Part shown: one piece after another, positions 1 to 5,938 of the stretch
Layout of the letters: the number at the start of each line of letters is the position of its first letter
How positions within the stretch are numbered: the stretch's first letter is position 1
Assembly (NCBI GenBank): GCA_019348435.1
Contig: JAHWJM010000060.1
Location: 1-10,316, forward strand
Origin: Actinomycetota bacterium
GTDB taxonomy: Bacteria; Actinomycetota; Thermoleophilia; Solirubrobacterales; Solirubrobacteraceae
Direction of reading: 5' to 3'
Length of the DNA stretch: 10,316 nucleotides
Made by a program: the position numbers and the translations under genes
The notes under the pieces: generated by a model
What the model was told of the DNA's origin: nothing
The model's input: only the letters and a program-made list of their open reading frames with translations
Databases searched by the model: none

Positions 1-414
1 CACGGCGAGGAAGACGAGCGAGAAGGCGACGACGATCCCGGGCAGGGCGTGGCCGACGTACGCCGTGCGCTCCAGCAGACGGGGCAGCCGGCCGCGGCGG
101 CGTGCCGCGAGCACCCCGACGGGCACGGCGAGCAGCGTCGTGACGACCGCACCGAGCGCGGCGAAGCCGAGCGACGTGGCCGCCGCGCTGGTCAGGTCGG
201 CGAGTGGCAGACCGCGCGAGGCGCCGACGGCGCTCCAGTAGACGAGCGCGGCGGCCGGTACGCCGAGCGACACTCCCGCGACGGCGCCCGTCACCAGCAG
301 TGCCAGCGGCGTGCGGCGGCCGAGGCGTACCGTCGCGCTCACCCGCGGCCCTCCACGGCCGACCCGCGAGTAGGACGCGCGACCCTGGCTGCGCCACTCG
401 AGGGCGACGAGCAC
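1..414 (-). CDS. ABC transporter permease, FbpB/ThiP type (internal fragment)
   Basis: The minus strand, in the frame whose codons begin at positions divisible by three, encodes an integral membrane permease fragment with no start or stop in the window. Reading leftwards it gives a charged stretch ALEWRSQGRASYSRVG, a membrane segment around LLVTGAVAGVSLGVPAAALV, a segment TSLGFAALGAVVTTLLAVPVG, then YVGHALPGIVVAFSLVFLAV at the window edge. The LPGIVVAxxLVF block and the preceding charged linker are typical of the second half of the two-domain inner-membrane proteins that import ferric iron or thiamine. The family assignment is confident; the substrate is unknown. The N-terminal half is absent: upstream of about 400-420 the family resemblance ends and a different gene begins on the other strand. 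It is unrelated to the polysaccharide genes that follow. Confidence 0.72.
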   Translation of the reverse strand, partial: MLVALEWRSQGRASYSRVGRGGPRVSATVRLGRRTPLALLVTGAVAGVSLGVPAAALVYWSAVGASRGLPLADLTSAAATSLGFAALGAVVTTLLAVPVGVLAARRRGRLPRLLERTAYVGHALPGIVVAFSLVFLAV

Positions 415-418
415 GACG

Positions 419-1300
419 GTGACGGGGCTGACGGCCGGGACCGAGTACACCTTCACGGTGAGGGCGTCCAACAGCGGCGGCACGAGCCCCGAGTCGGCGC
501 CGTCCAACGCGATCACGCCGACGGCAGCGGCGCCGCCCGACGCCCCGACCGACGTCGTCGCGAAGGCCGACACGAAGTCCGCCAACGTCAGCTGGAGCGC
601 GCCCGCCAGTGACGGCGGCAGCGAGATCACGGGGTACACCGTCACGCCGTACGTCGGCTCGATCGCGCAGGCGGCGACGACCGTGGCCGGCTCGGCGACG
701 AGCGCGCACGTGACGGGCCTGACGAACGGCACGAGCTACAGCTTCCGCGTCCGGGCGACGAACGCCGCCGGCGACGGACCGGACTCGGCCGCGTCCAACG
801 CCGTCACGCCGAAGCACTCGATCTTCGACTTCGGCACGCCGGCGACGGTCGACTCGGGCGACAACGGCGGGGTGAACCTCGGCGTGAAGTTCACCTCGGA
901 CGTCGCCGGGACGGTCGCCGGGGTCCGCTTCTACAAGTCGGCGCTCAACACGGGCACGCACGTCGGCAGCCTCTGGACCGAGAACGGGACGCTGCTCGCC
1001 CAGGCGACGTTCAGCGGCGAGACGCCGAGCGGCTGGCAGACGGTGGCGTTCTCCACGCCCGTGGCCATCACCGCCGGCACGACTTACGTCGCGAGCTACC
1101 ACGCGCCCAACGGCCGCTACTCGGTCACGTCGGCGCAGTTCGGGACCAGCGGCGTCGACAACCCCCCGCTGCACGCCCCGTCCAACGCCCTGACGCCGAA
1201 CGGCCTGTACTCCTACGGCTCCTCCACGGCGTTCCCCCAGAGCAGCTTCAACGGGTCCAACTACTGGGTCGACGTGCTGTTCGACGCGACCGCGCCATAG
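419..1300 (+). CDS. Fibronectin type III / DUF4082 secreted protein, N-terminus missing
   Basis: C-terminal part of an exported, probably surface or extracellular, protein. Counting from the GTG at 419, residues 1-34 are the end of one Fn3 domain (VTGLTAGTEYTFTVRASN), residues about 38-131 are a complete second Fn3 domain (VSWSAPASDGGS, VTGLTNGTSYSFRV), and residues about 134-291 are a DUF4082 domain (VNLGVKFTSDVAGTVAGVRF, TAGTTYVASYHAPNGRY, NYWVDVLFD). The GTG is not a credible start: it falls inside an Fn3 strand, and Fn3-like sequence in the same frame reaches back to about 404 (ATSTTVTGL) before the match ends; the nearest upstream in-frame stop is at 371. There is no signal peptide, so the real N-terminus is lost at the 400-430 junction. 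Fn3 and DUF4082 domains are commonly combined in large secreted actinobacterial proteins, with presumed carbohydrate binding or structural roles. The natural C-terminus (FDATAP) is intact. Confidence 0.85.
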   Translation: MTGLTAGTEYTFTVRASNSGGTSPESAPSNAITPTAAAPPDAPTDVVAKADTKSANVSWSAPASDGGSEITGYTVTPYVGSIAQAATTVAGSATSAHVTGLTNGTSYSFRVRATNAAGDGPDSAASNAVTPKHSIFDFGTPATVDSGDNGGVNLGVKFTSDVAGTVAGVRFYKSALNTGTHVGSLWTENGTLLAQATFSGETPSGWQTVAFSTPVAITAGTTYVASYHAPNGRYSVTSAQFGTSGVDNPPLHAPSNALTPNGLYSYGSSTAFPQSSFNGSNYWVDVLFDATAP

Positions 1301-1379
1301 CCCGCGACATGCACGCCGCACACAGCATCCTCCTGCCGCGCACTCCATCTGCCGCAGCCGAACCGCGAGGTGTCACGAC

Positions 1380-2042
1380 ATGAGGTTCGCACGCATCGCC
1401 TTCCCGTCGCTGATCGTCGTCGTCCTGTTCGCCGCCGCCAGCGGCGCCGGCGGTGGCGCCAAGGACCCGCCGGGCAGCGCCTCCAACCCGCTCGTGGCGC
1501 TCCCCAATCCGACGCCGACCAGGATCCCGCCCAGCGAGCAGTCTGACCCCGAGGCTCCCCGCCAGGCCGACGGGACGCTGCCGCGGCCGTCGCAGCCCGC
1601 CGGCACGAAGACGCAGCACGGCACCACCGCGCTGCACCGCTCGAAGCCGATGGTCGCGCCGCAGCAGACGCCGCGCCAGCAGAAGGAGCAGCCTCCGAGC
1701 GCGAGCCGTCCCTGCTCTCTCGTCACGAGGGAACAGGCGCGCGAGATCATCGGCATGGCGATCGTCGAGCCGCTCGAGGCCCCGTTGGGTCCGACGTGCA
1801 TCTACCAGACCGAGTCCGGCGAGCGGTACGTCACGCTGGCGGCGCAGGACGCGAGCGTCGAGCGGTTGCGCGAGCAGATGCGCGACCGAAGGGCGGTCCC
1901 GGTCGCCGGCCGGACGGGGTACTGCGGAACGGTCGGCGGCCCGGTGCTCTACGTGCCGCTGACGGACCGCCGCACCCTCGTCGTCGCGGCCTCCTGCGAG
2001 ATCGCCACGCGATTCGCGGCGCTGGCGGTCGAGCGAGCCTGA
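1380..2042 (+). CDS. Secreted DUF3558-like protein with Pro/Gln-rich linker
   Basis: A 220-residue exported protein of unknown function. Residues 1-24 form a signal peptide: MRFAR followed by a hydrophobic core (IAFPSLIVVVLFAAASGA). No clear lipobox cysteine is present, so it is secreted or membrane-anchored rather than an obvious lipoprotein. Residues about 28-108 are a low-complexity Pro/Ser/Gln/Thr linker of the kind that spans cell wall. The C-terminal domain, about 110-218, opens with PCSLVTREQAREIIG, which resembles the start of DUF3558-type actinobacterial domains (CxLLTxxEVxxxLG). It has four cysteines at 112, 140, 182 and 206, suggesting two disulfides. The ATG is supported by a GCGAGG ribosome-binding site at 1365-1370. 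It sits upstream of the deacetylase on the same strand, but any role in polysaccharide export is only inferred from position. Confidence 0.8.
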   Translation: MRFARIAFPSLIVVVLFAAASGAGGGAKDPPGSASNPLVALPNPTPTRIPPSEQSDPEAPRQADGTLPRPSQPAGTKTQHGTTALHRSKPMVAPQQTPRQQKEQPPSASRPCSLVTREQAREIIGMAIVEPLEAPLGPTCIYQTESGERYVTLAAQDASVERLREQMRDRRAVPVAGRTGYCGTVGGPVLYVPLTDRRTLVVAASCEIATRFAALAVERA

Positions 2043-2132
2043 CGCGCGCTCTCTCTATGCATCGCCCGATCGCGACGGCCAGAGCCGTGCCGAGCGGATC
2101 GTCGCCTGCCGGCCGCATCGGGCGCGCCGCTC

Positions 2133-2138
2133 TACCGT
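2133..2138 (+). promoter_or_regulatory. Possible -10 element of a leaderless deacetylase transcript
   Basis: TACCGT fits the actinobacterial TANNNT -10 consensus and ends eight bases before the ATG at 2147, the spacing expected if transcription begins at or next to the start codon. No Shine-Dalgarno sequence precedes that ATG, which agrees with a leaderless message. No good -35 hexamer is visible. Short motif, so only suggestive. Confidence 0.25.
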
Positions 2139-2146
2139 GACCTCTG

Positions 2147-3220
2147 ATGACCGTCACCGACCCTGACGACCTCCTCTACGAGCGCTACCGCGGAGCGTCG
2201 AACCGCTCGCGCAAGCTCGAGGCCTACTACGCCCTCAAGCCGTTCGTGCCGCGCCGGCTGCAGCTCGCGCTACGCCGCGCGTACGCGCCGCGCCAGGCGC
2301 GCGCGACGTTCCCCGCGTGGCCGTTCGAATCCACGCTCGTCGAGCACCGCGACGCGCAGCTGCTGGCGCGCCTTCGGGCATCCGGCGGCGACCGCCTGCC
2401 GTTCGTGAACTTCTGGCCCGGCGGCAAGCGCTTCGCCGCGGTCCTGACGCACGACGTCGAGGGGCCGGCAGGCGTCGCGAACGTCATGCGCGTCATCGAG
2501 CTCGAGCGTCGCTACGGCTTCGTCTCCTCATGGAACTTCGTCGCGGAGTGGTACCCGATCCCGGACGGGCTGTTCGAGGAGGTGCGAGCGGCGGGTTGCG
2601 AGATCGGTCTGCACGGGATCCGTCACGACGGCAAGCTGTTCTCGACGCGCGAGACGTTCGAGGACAACCTGCCGAAGATCGCGCACTACGTGAAGGCATG
2701 GGACGTCGCCGGCTTCCGCTCGCCGGCAACCGGACGCAACGGCGCCTGGATGCACGAGCTGCCCGTCGAGTACGACAGCTCGTTCCCCGACTCCGATCCC
2801 TTCGAGCCCCAGCCCGGCGGCTGCTGCTCGATCATGCCGTTCTTCTTCGGCGACGTGGTCGAGCTGCCGATCACGCTCACCCAGGATCACACGGTGTGGG
2901 AGATCCTCCGCTCGCCCGGGATCGAGCTGTGGCGGCGCAAGACCGAGTGGCTGCGCCGCCACCACGGCTTGGTCAACCTCATCGTCCACCCCGACTACGT
3001 CGTCGAGCAGCCCTATCTGGACCGCTACGAAGCGTTCCTGGCGCATCTCGCAGAGCACGACGACGGCTGGCATGCTCTACCGCGCGATGTGGCGCGGTGG
3101 TGGCGACAGCGCGAGGGCCTGCGGATCGACGACCGCGGGGCCGTCGAGGGACAAACCGGCTTCGAAGCGACAGTCGCCTACGCCAGCGAGCGCGAGGGCC
3201 GCCTCGTGGTAGCGCCGTAG
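2147..3220 (+). CDS. Polysaccharide deacetylase family protein (NodB/CE4 fold)
   Basis: A 357-residue, apparently cytoplasmic protein with no signal peptide. The carbohydrate esterase family 4 motifs are recognisable in order: THDVEG at 101-106 (motif 1, with the catalytic-base/metal aspartate), HGIRH at 156-160 (the two metal histidines), FRSPA at 190-194 (motif 3), YDSSF at 209-213 and HPDYV at 281-285 (motif 5 histidine). The family removes N- or O-acetyl groups from amino sugars, usually with a divalent metal. The THDVEG variant and the roughly 90-residue N-terminal extension are seen in deacetylase-like proteins found in exopolysaccharide clusters. Lack of an export signal suggests it acts on a lipid-linked or nucleotide-linked sugar, or is exported otherwise. 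It probably takes part in making the polymer encoded here. The 3' end meets the sugar transferase gene head-on with four bases between the stop codons. Confidence 0.9.
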   Translation: MTVTDPDDLLYERYRGASNRSRKLEAYYALKPFVPRRLQLALRRAYAPRQARATFPAWPFESTLVEHRDAQLLARLRASGGDRLPFVNFWPGGKRFAAVLTHDVEGPAGVANVMRVIELERRYGFVSSWNFVAEWYPIPDGLFEEVRAAGCEIGLHGIRHDGKLFSTRETFEDNLPKIAHYVKAWDVAGFRSPATGRNGAWMHELPVEYDSSFPDSDPFEPQPGGCCSIMPFFFGDVVELPITLTQDHTVWEILRSPGIELWRRKTEWLRRHHGLVNLIVHPDYVVEQPYLDRYEAFLAHLAEHDDGWHALPRDVARWWRQREGLRIDDRGAVEGQTGFEATVAYASEREGRLVVAP

Positions 3221-3225
3221 GCGCT
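3211..3225. terminator. Bidirectional hairpin between convergent genes
   Basis: AGCGCC (3211-3216), loop GTA, GGCGCT (3220-3225) is a perfect six-base-pair GC-rich inverted repeat. It lies exactly where the deacetylase and the sugar transferase converge and covers the deacetylase stop codon (3218-3220) and the last base of the transferase stop codon (3225). No T-tract follows on either side, so if it terminates transcription it is not a classical intrinsic terminator; T-less hairpins have been proposed as terminators in actinobacteria. Confidence 0.4.
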
Positions 3226-3920
3226 CAGGCGGCCCCGCGCCCGAGCAGCACGACCGGCAGCGTGCGCAGAAGGATGCGGACGTTGAGCCAGAACGAGCGG
3301 CGCTGCGCGTACTCCAGGTCGAGCGCGATCATCTCGTCGAAGCTCAGCTGCGAGCGGCCCGACACCTGCCACAGACCGGTGATCCCCGGCTTGACTGCGA
3401 AGCGCCCGAAGGCGTGCGGCGGGTACTTCTCGGCCTCGTACTCGAGGCACGGGCGCGGGCCGACGAGCGACATCGCGCCGAGCAGGACGTTGATCAGCTG
3501 GGGCAGCTCGTCGAGGCTCGACTTGCGCAGGATGCGACCGACGCGCGTCACGCGCTCGTCGGCGACGAGCTTGAAGAGCTTCTGCTTGCGCTCGGCGTCG
3601 CCGGCTATGAGGCGCTGGACATAGGCGACGTGCTCGTCGTTGGGCGTGTCGACGTGCATCGTGCGGAACTTGTTGACGACGAACCTACGTGTGCCACGAC
3701 CCCAGCGCTCCTGCCGGAACAGCGCCGGGCCCGACGAGTCCAGCCGGATCGCGAGCGCGATGACGAGCAGCATCGGCGCCAGGACGATCAGCGCGATCGC
3801 AGCCACGACGACATCGAGCGTGCGGCAGGCGATCGCCGTCGCACGCGACTCGGCCTGAGCGGCGGGCAGCATGATCGCCCGCTCGCGGGCCTGCGCGTAG
3901 CTGAGGGTGGTATCGGCCAC
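3225..3920 (-). CDS. Undecaprenyl-phosphate sugar phosphotransferase (minimal, PglC-like)
   Basis: Monotopic phosphoglycosyl transferase of the bacterial sugar transferase family. It transfers a sugar phosphate from a nucleotide sugar to undecaprenyl phosphate, the first step of repeat-unit assembly at the inner face of the membrane. At 231 residues from the GTG at 3920 it is the short catalytic-domain form, without the N-terminal multi-membrane-span region of WbaP/WcaJ. Visible: membrane helix at about 34-58, VNKFRTM at 82-88, SLDELPQLINVL at 135-146 carrying the catalytic Asp-Glu pair (137-138), SLVGPRP at 151-157, and KPGITGLWQVSGR at 177-189. The start is uncertain: GTG 3920 lacks a clear ribosome-binding site, and ATG at 3872 would give a 215-residue protein that still keeps the helix. 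It diverges from the nucleotidyltransferase gene and converges on the deacetylase, so it is transcribed alone. Confidence 0.92.
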   Translation of the reverse strand: MADTTLSYAQARERAIMLPAAQAESRATAIACRTLDVVVAAIALIVLAPMLLVIALAIRLDSSGPALFRQERWGRGTRRFVVNKFRTMHVDTPNDEHVAYVQRLIAGDAERKQKLFKLVADERVTRVGRILRKSSLDELPQLINVLLGAMSLVGPRPCLEYEAEKYPPHAFGRFAVKPGITGLWQVSGRSQLSFDEMIALDLEYAQRRSFWLNVRILLRTLPVVLLGRGAA

Positions 3921-4019
3921 GCCGCATAAACGCGCGCCACACCCGCGCGCTTCCGAGAAGAAATTTAGGCGGATCGCGGCGCGCGCGGCAGTAGCGACCG
4001 TCCTGAACCGTTGGTAGCC
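3921..4019. promoter_or_regulatory. Divergent intergenic promoter region
   Basis: These 99 bases separate two divergently transcribed genes, so they should hold promoters for both. In otherwise GC-rich sequence there is an AT-rich island, GAAGAAATTTAGG, at 3957-3969. Read on the minus strand it contains TAAATT (3967-3962), matching TANNNT, which would give a leader of about 35 bases for the sugar transferase. No convincing -35 box and no plus-strand -10 element can be picked out by eye. Confidence 0.35.
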
Positions 4020-5009
4020 ATGGAGATCGCCCGTGCACTCGTCGTCGCCACGACCAGCGCGAACGAGCATCGCTGGAGCAGCGTGGGCGCTGGTCCCAAG
4101 CCACTCGTGCCGGTCGCGACGAAGCCGATCCTGTTCCACACGCTCGACGCGCTGCGGGGCGCTGGGGTGCTCGAGACGGCGCTGCTGGTCGAGGAGCGCA
4201 GCACGCGCGCGTTCTGCGACGCCGTGGAAGACGGGTCGCGCTGGGACATGACGATCACCTGCATACCCTGCGATCCCGGCAGCGACGTGATCGCGGCGCT
4301 CGGCGCAGCGCACGACTTCGTCGACGGCGAGCCGGTGCTCGTGCAGCGTGCCGACGCGATGCTGCGCGCCGGTCTGCGCGAGCACGTCGTCGGCTTCGCG
4401 CGCGACGACGTCGACGCGCTGGCGCTGATGCTCGTCCGCCCCCCCGCGCCCAAGCCGCCGGGGTCCATGCCGGGCGGCTACCTGCTGTCGCCAGGCGCGG
4501 TGTCGATCATGCTCGACACCCCCGCCGGGCGCGATCCGCTGGCACGCCTGCGCGGGCACGGCTCCCATGTCCGCGTGCTCGACGTCGAGGGTTGCCTCGC
4601 CTGTCACGGCAGTGAGTCGTCGCTGCTGGAGGCCAACCGGCACGCACTCACCGGCATATCGACAGATGTCGACGGTGTGGCGCTGGACGGGTGCGAGATC
4701 CAGGGCGCGGTCGTGATCGACCCGTCGGCGACCGTGCGCAACACGCTCGTGCGCGGGCCCGCCGTCATCGGCCCGCGCTCAAAGCTCATCGACTCCTACG
4801 TCGGTCCCTACACGTCGATCGGCGCCGGCGTGCGCGTCGAGGGCACCGAGATCGAGCACTCGATCGTCATGGACGACGCCCAGCTGCTGTTCGTCGGCAC
4901 CCGCCTGGAGACGAGCATCATCGGCCGCGGCGCGAGCGTCGTCCGCCGCTTCGACATGCCGAGCGCGGTGCGGATGTCGATCGGCGACGGCGCGCAGGTC
5001 GCCCTTTAG
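4020..5009 (+). CDS. RmlA/StrD-like sugar nucleotidyltransferase paralogue with degenerate active site
   Basis: A 329-residue protein with the architecture of long-form glucose-1-phosphate thymidylyltransferases: a nucleotidyltransferase domain (about 1-212) followed by a left-handed beta-helix of hexapeptide repeats (about 218-329; SATVRNTLVRGPAVIGP, VGPYTSIGAG, IEHSIVM, SIIGRGASVV, GDGAQVAL). PKPLVPVATKPI at 26-37 and LLEANRHAL at 202-210 fix the alignment. Key catalytic motifs are changed. The glycine-rich GGxGTRLxPLT loop reads VVATTSANEHRWSSVGAG (8-25). The GDN metal motif reads RADA (110-113), keeping only the aspartate. The EGWWKDTG motif reads EGCLACHG (190-197), losing its lysine and aspartate. 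Activated-sugar synthesis is therefore doubtful; a regulatory or scaffolding role is possible. ATG 4020 is preferred over an in-frame TTG at 4011; neither has a clear ribosome-binding site. It is followed after five bases by the Wzz-like gene, so the two are probably cotranscribed. Confidence 0.85.
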   Translation: MEIARALVVATTSANEHRWSSVGAGPKPLVPVATKPILFHTLDALRGAGVLETALLVEERSTRAFCDAVEDGSRWDMTITCIPCDPGSDVIAALGAAHDFVDGEPVLVQRADAMLRAGLREHVVGFARDDVDALALMLVRPPAPKPPGSMPGGYLLSPGAVSIMLDTPAGRDPLARLRGHGSHVRVLDVEGCLACHGSESSLLEANRHALTGISTDVDGVALDGCEIQGAVVIDPSATVRNTLVRGPAVIGPRSKLIDSYVGPYTSIGAGVRVEGTEIEHSIVMDDAQLLFVGTRLETSIIGRGASVVRRFDMPSAVRMSIGDGAQVAL

Positions 5010-5014
5010 TCACG

Positions 5015-5833
5015 ATGGAGCTCGGCAAGCATCTGTGGGAACTGTGGAACGTACGCTTCGGCGTGGTGCTGTGCGCGCTCGTCGCGCTCTTCGCGTCGCT
5101 GTTGCTGACGCACAAGGTCGGGCTGCTTCCTCCGCGGCTCGAGCCGCGCTCACTCGAGATGGCCTCCGCCTCCACCGAGGTGCTCGTCGATACGCCGCGC
5201 AGCGCGGTGGTCGACCTCAAACAGGATCTGTTCGACATCGAGTCGATGACGAACCGCGCGGTGCTCATGGGCAACGTCATGGCGAGTGACCCCGTCGTCG
5301 CGTACATCGGGCGGCGCGCGGGTGTCCCGCCCGGTGTCATCCGGGTCTCGACCCCGCGCACCCCGAACTCTCCGCGGCCGCTTGCCGGCGCGGGCGCCGA
5401 GAAACAACGCACAAGCGACCTGCTGCGATCGACGAAGCAGTACCGCCTGAGCATCATCGGCGATCCGAGTGTTCCGATCCTGCGCATCTACTCTCAGGCG
5501 CCCACGGCGCAGACCGCCGCGAACCTCGCCAACGCCGCCGTCGACGGCATGCGCGATTACCTCGCGCAGCAGAGCCGCGTGCAAGGCGTCGCTCCCGAGC
5601 GGAAGGTCCGGCTCCAGCAGCTCGGGCGTGCCACCGGCGACGTCATCAATGGCGGGGTCAGCTTGCAGGTCAGCGTGCTCGCCTTCTTGTTCGTGTTCGG
5701 CCTTGCGGCCGCGGCCGCGATCTTCGCCGCGCGCGTGCGTCGCGGCTGGCAGCTCGCCGCCGAGCAGGAAGACGGCGGCGGCACCGCCACCGACGACGCT
5801 CACCGCCGCGAGCGCGACTTCGCGCTGCGGTGA
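5015..5833 (+). CDS. Wzz-like chain-length determinant / polysaccharide co-polymerase
   Basis: A 272-residue inner-membrane protein with the Wzz layout: a short cytoplasmic N-terminus, first membrane helix at about 14-33 (RFGVVLCALVALFASLLLTH), an external region of about 180 residues, second helix at about 217-239, and a short charged cytoplasmic tail. The external part has SASTEVLVDTPRSAVVDL (51-68) soon after helix 1 and AQTAANLANAAVDGMRDYL (165-183), both typical of actinobacterial Wzz-like proteins; the second corresponds to the helix where cargo chain length is thought to be set. The proline-rich motif normally just before the second helix is not obvious. There is no C-terminal tyrosine-kinase domain. 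It starts five bases after the nucleotidyltransferase stop with no separate ribosome-binding site, suggesting translational coupling. Inferred role: control of polymer length in a Wzy-dependent pathway. Confidence 0.83.
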   Translation: MELGKHLWELWNVRFGVVLCALVALFASLLLTHKVGLLPPRLEPRSLEMASASTEVLVDTPRSAVVDLKQDLFDIESMTNRAVLMGNVMASDPVVAYIGRRAGVPPGVIRVSTPRTPNSPRPLAGAGAEKQRTSDLLRSTKQYRLSIIGDPSVPILRIYSQAPTAQTAANLANAAVDGMRDYLAQQSRVQGVAPERKVRLQQLGRATGDVINGGVSLQVSVLAFLFVFGLAAAAAIFAARVRRGWQLAAEQEDGGGTATDDAHRRERDFALR

Positions 5834-5938
5834 GCGCGGCGAGTGCGGGTCCGCCGGCGCTCGACGTCGCACCCCGGAGGGCAGCCCGTCGTCGCCCGTC
5901 GCGCGCGGCGACGTTCGCGCGACTGCAGGGACGGGACC

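Noticed and set aside
49..612. Plus-strand ORF of 187 codons at the left edge
   Set aside because: Its peptide is Arg/Gly/Asp/Glu-rich with no family resemblance. The minus strand in 1-414 gives clear permease membrane segments, so this is an antisense shadow.
2317..3624. Plus-strand ORF of 435 codons overlapping the deacetylase and sugar transferase
   Set aside because: Arg-rich low-complexity translation in the wrong phase of two well-supported genes; long because GC-rich DNA has few stops.
4011..4019. TTG start for the nucleotidyltransferase
   Set aside because: It adds only three residues before an ATG and has no ribosome-binding site; ATG 4020 fits the family start (MEIARALVVA) better.
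3921..4643. N-terminal extension of the sugar transferase frame on the minus strand up to 4643
   Set aside because: The frame is open but runs antisense through the nucleotidyltransferase gene and shows no membrane spans of a WbaP-type N-terminus. Family similarity begins just after the GTG at 3920.
4691..5014. Upstream extension of the Wzz-like frame
   Set aside because: Translation before the ATG at 5015 is Arg-rich shadow of the nucleotidyltransferase C-terminus; the Wzz-like N-terminus begins naturally at MELGKHLW.
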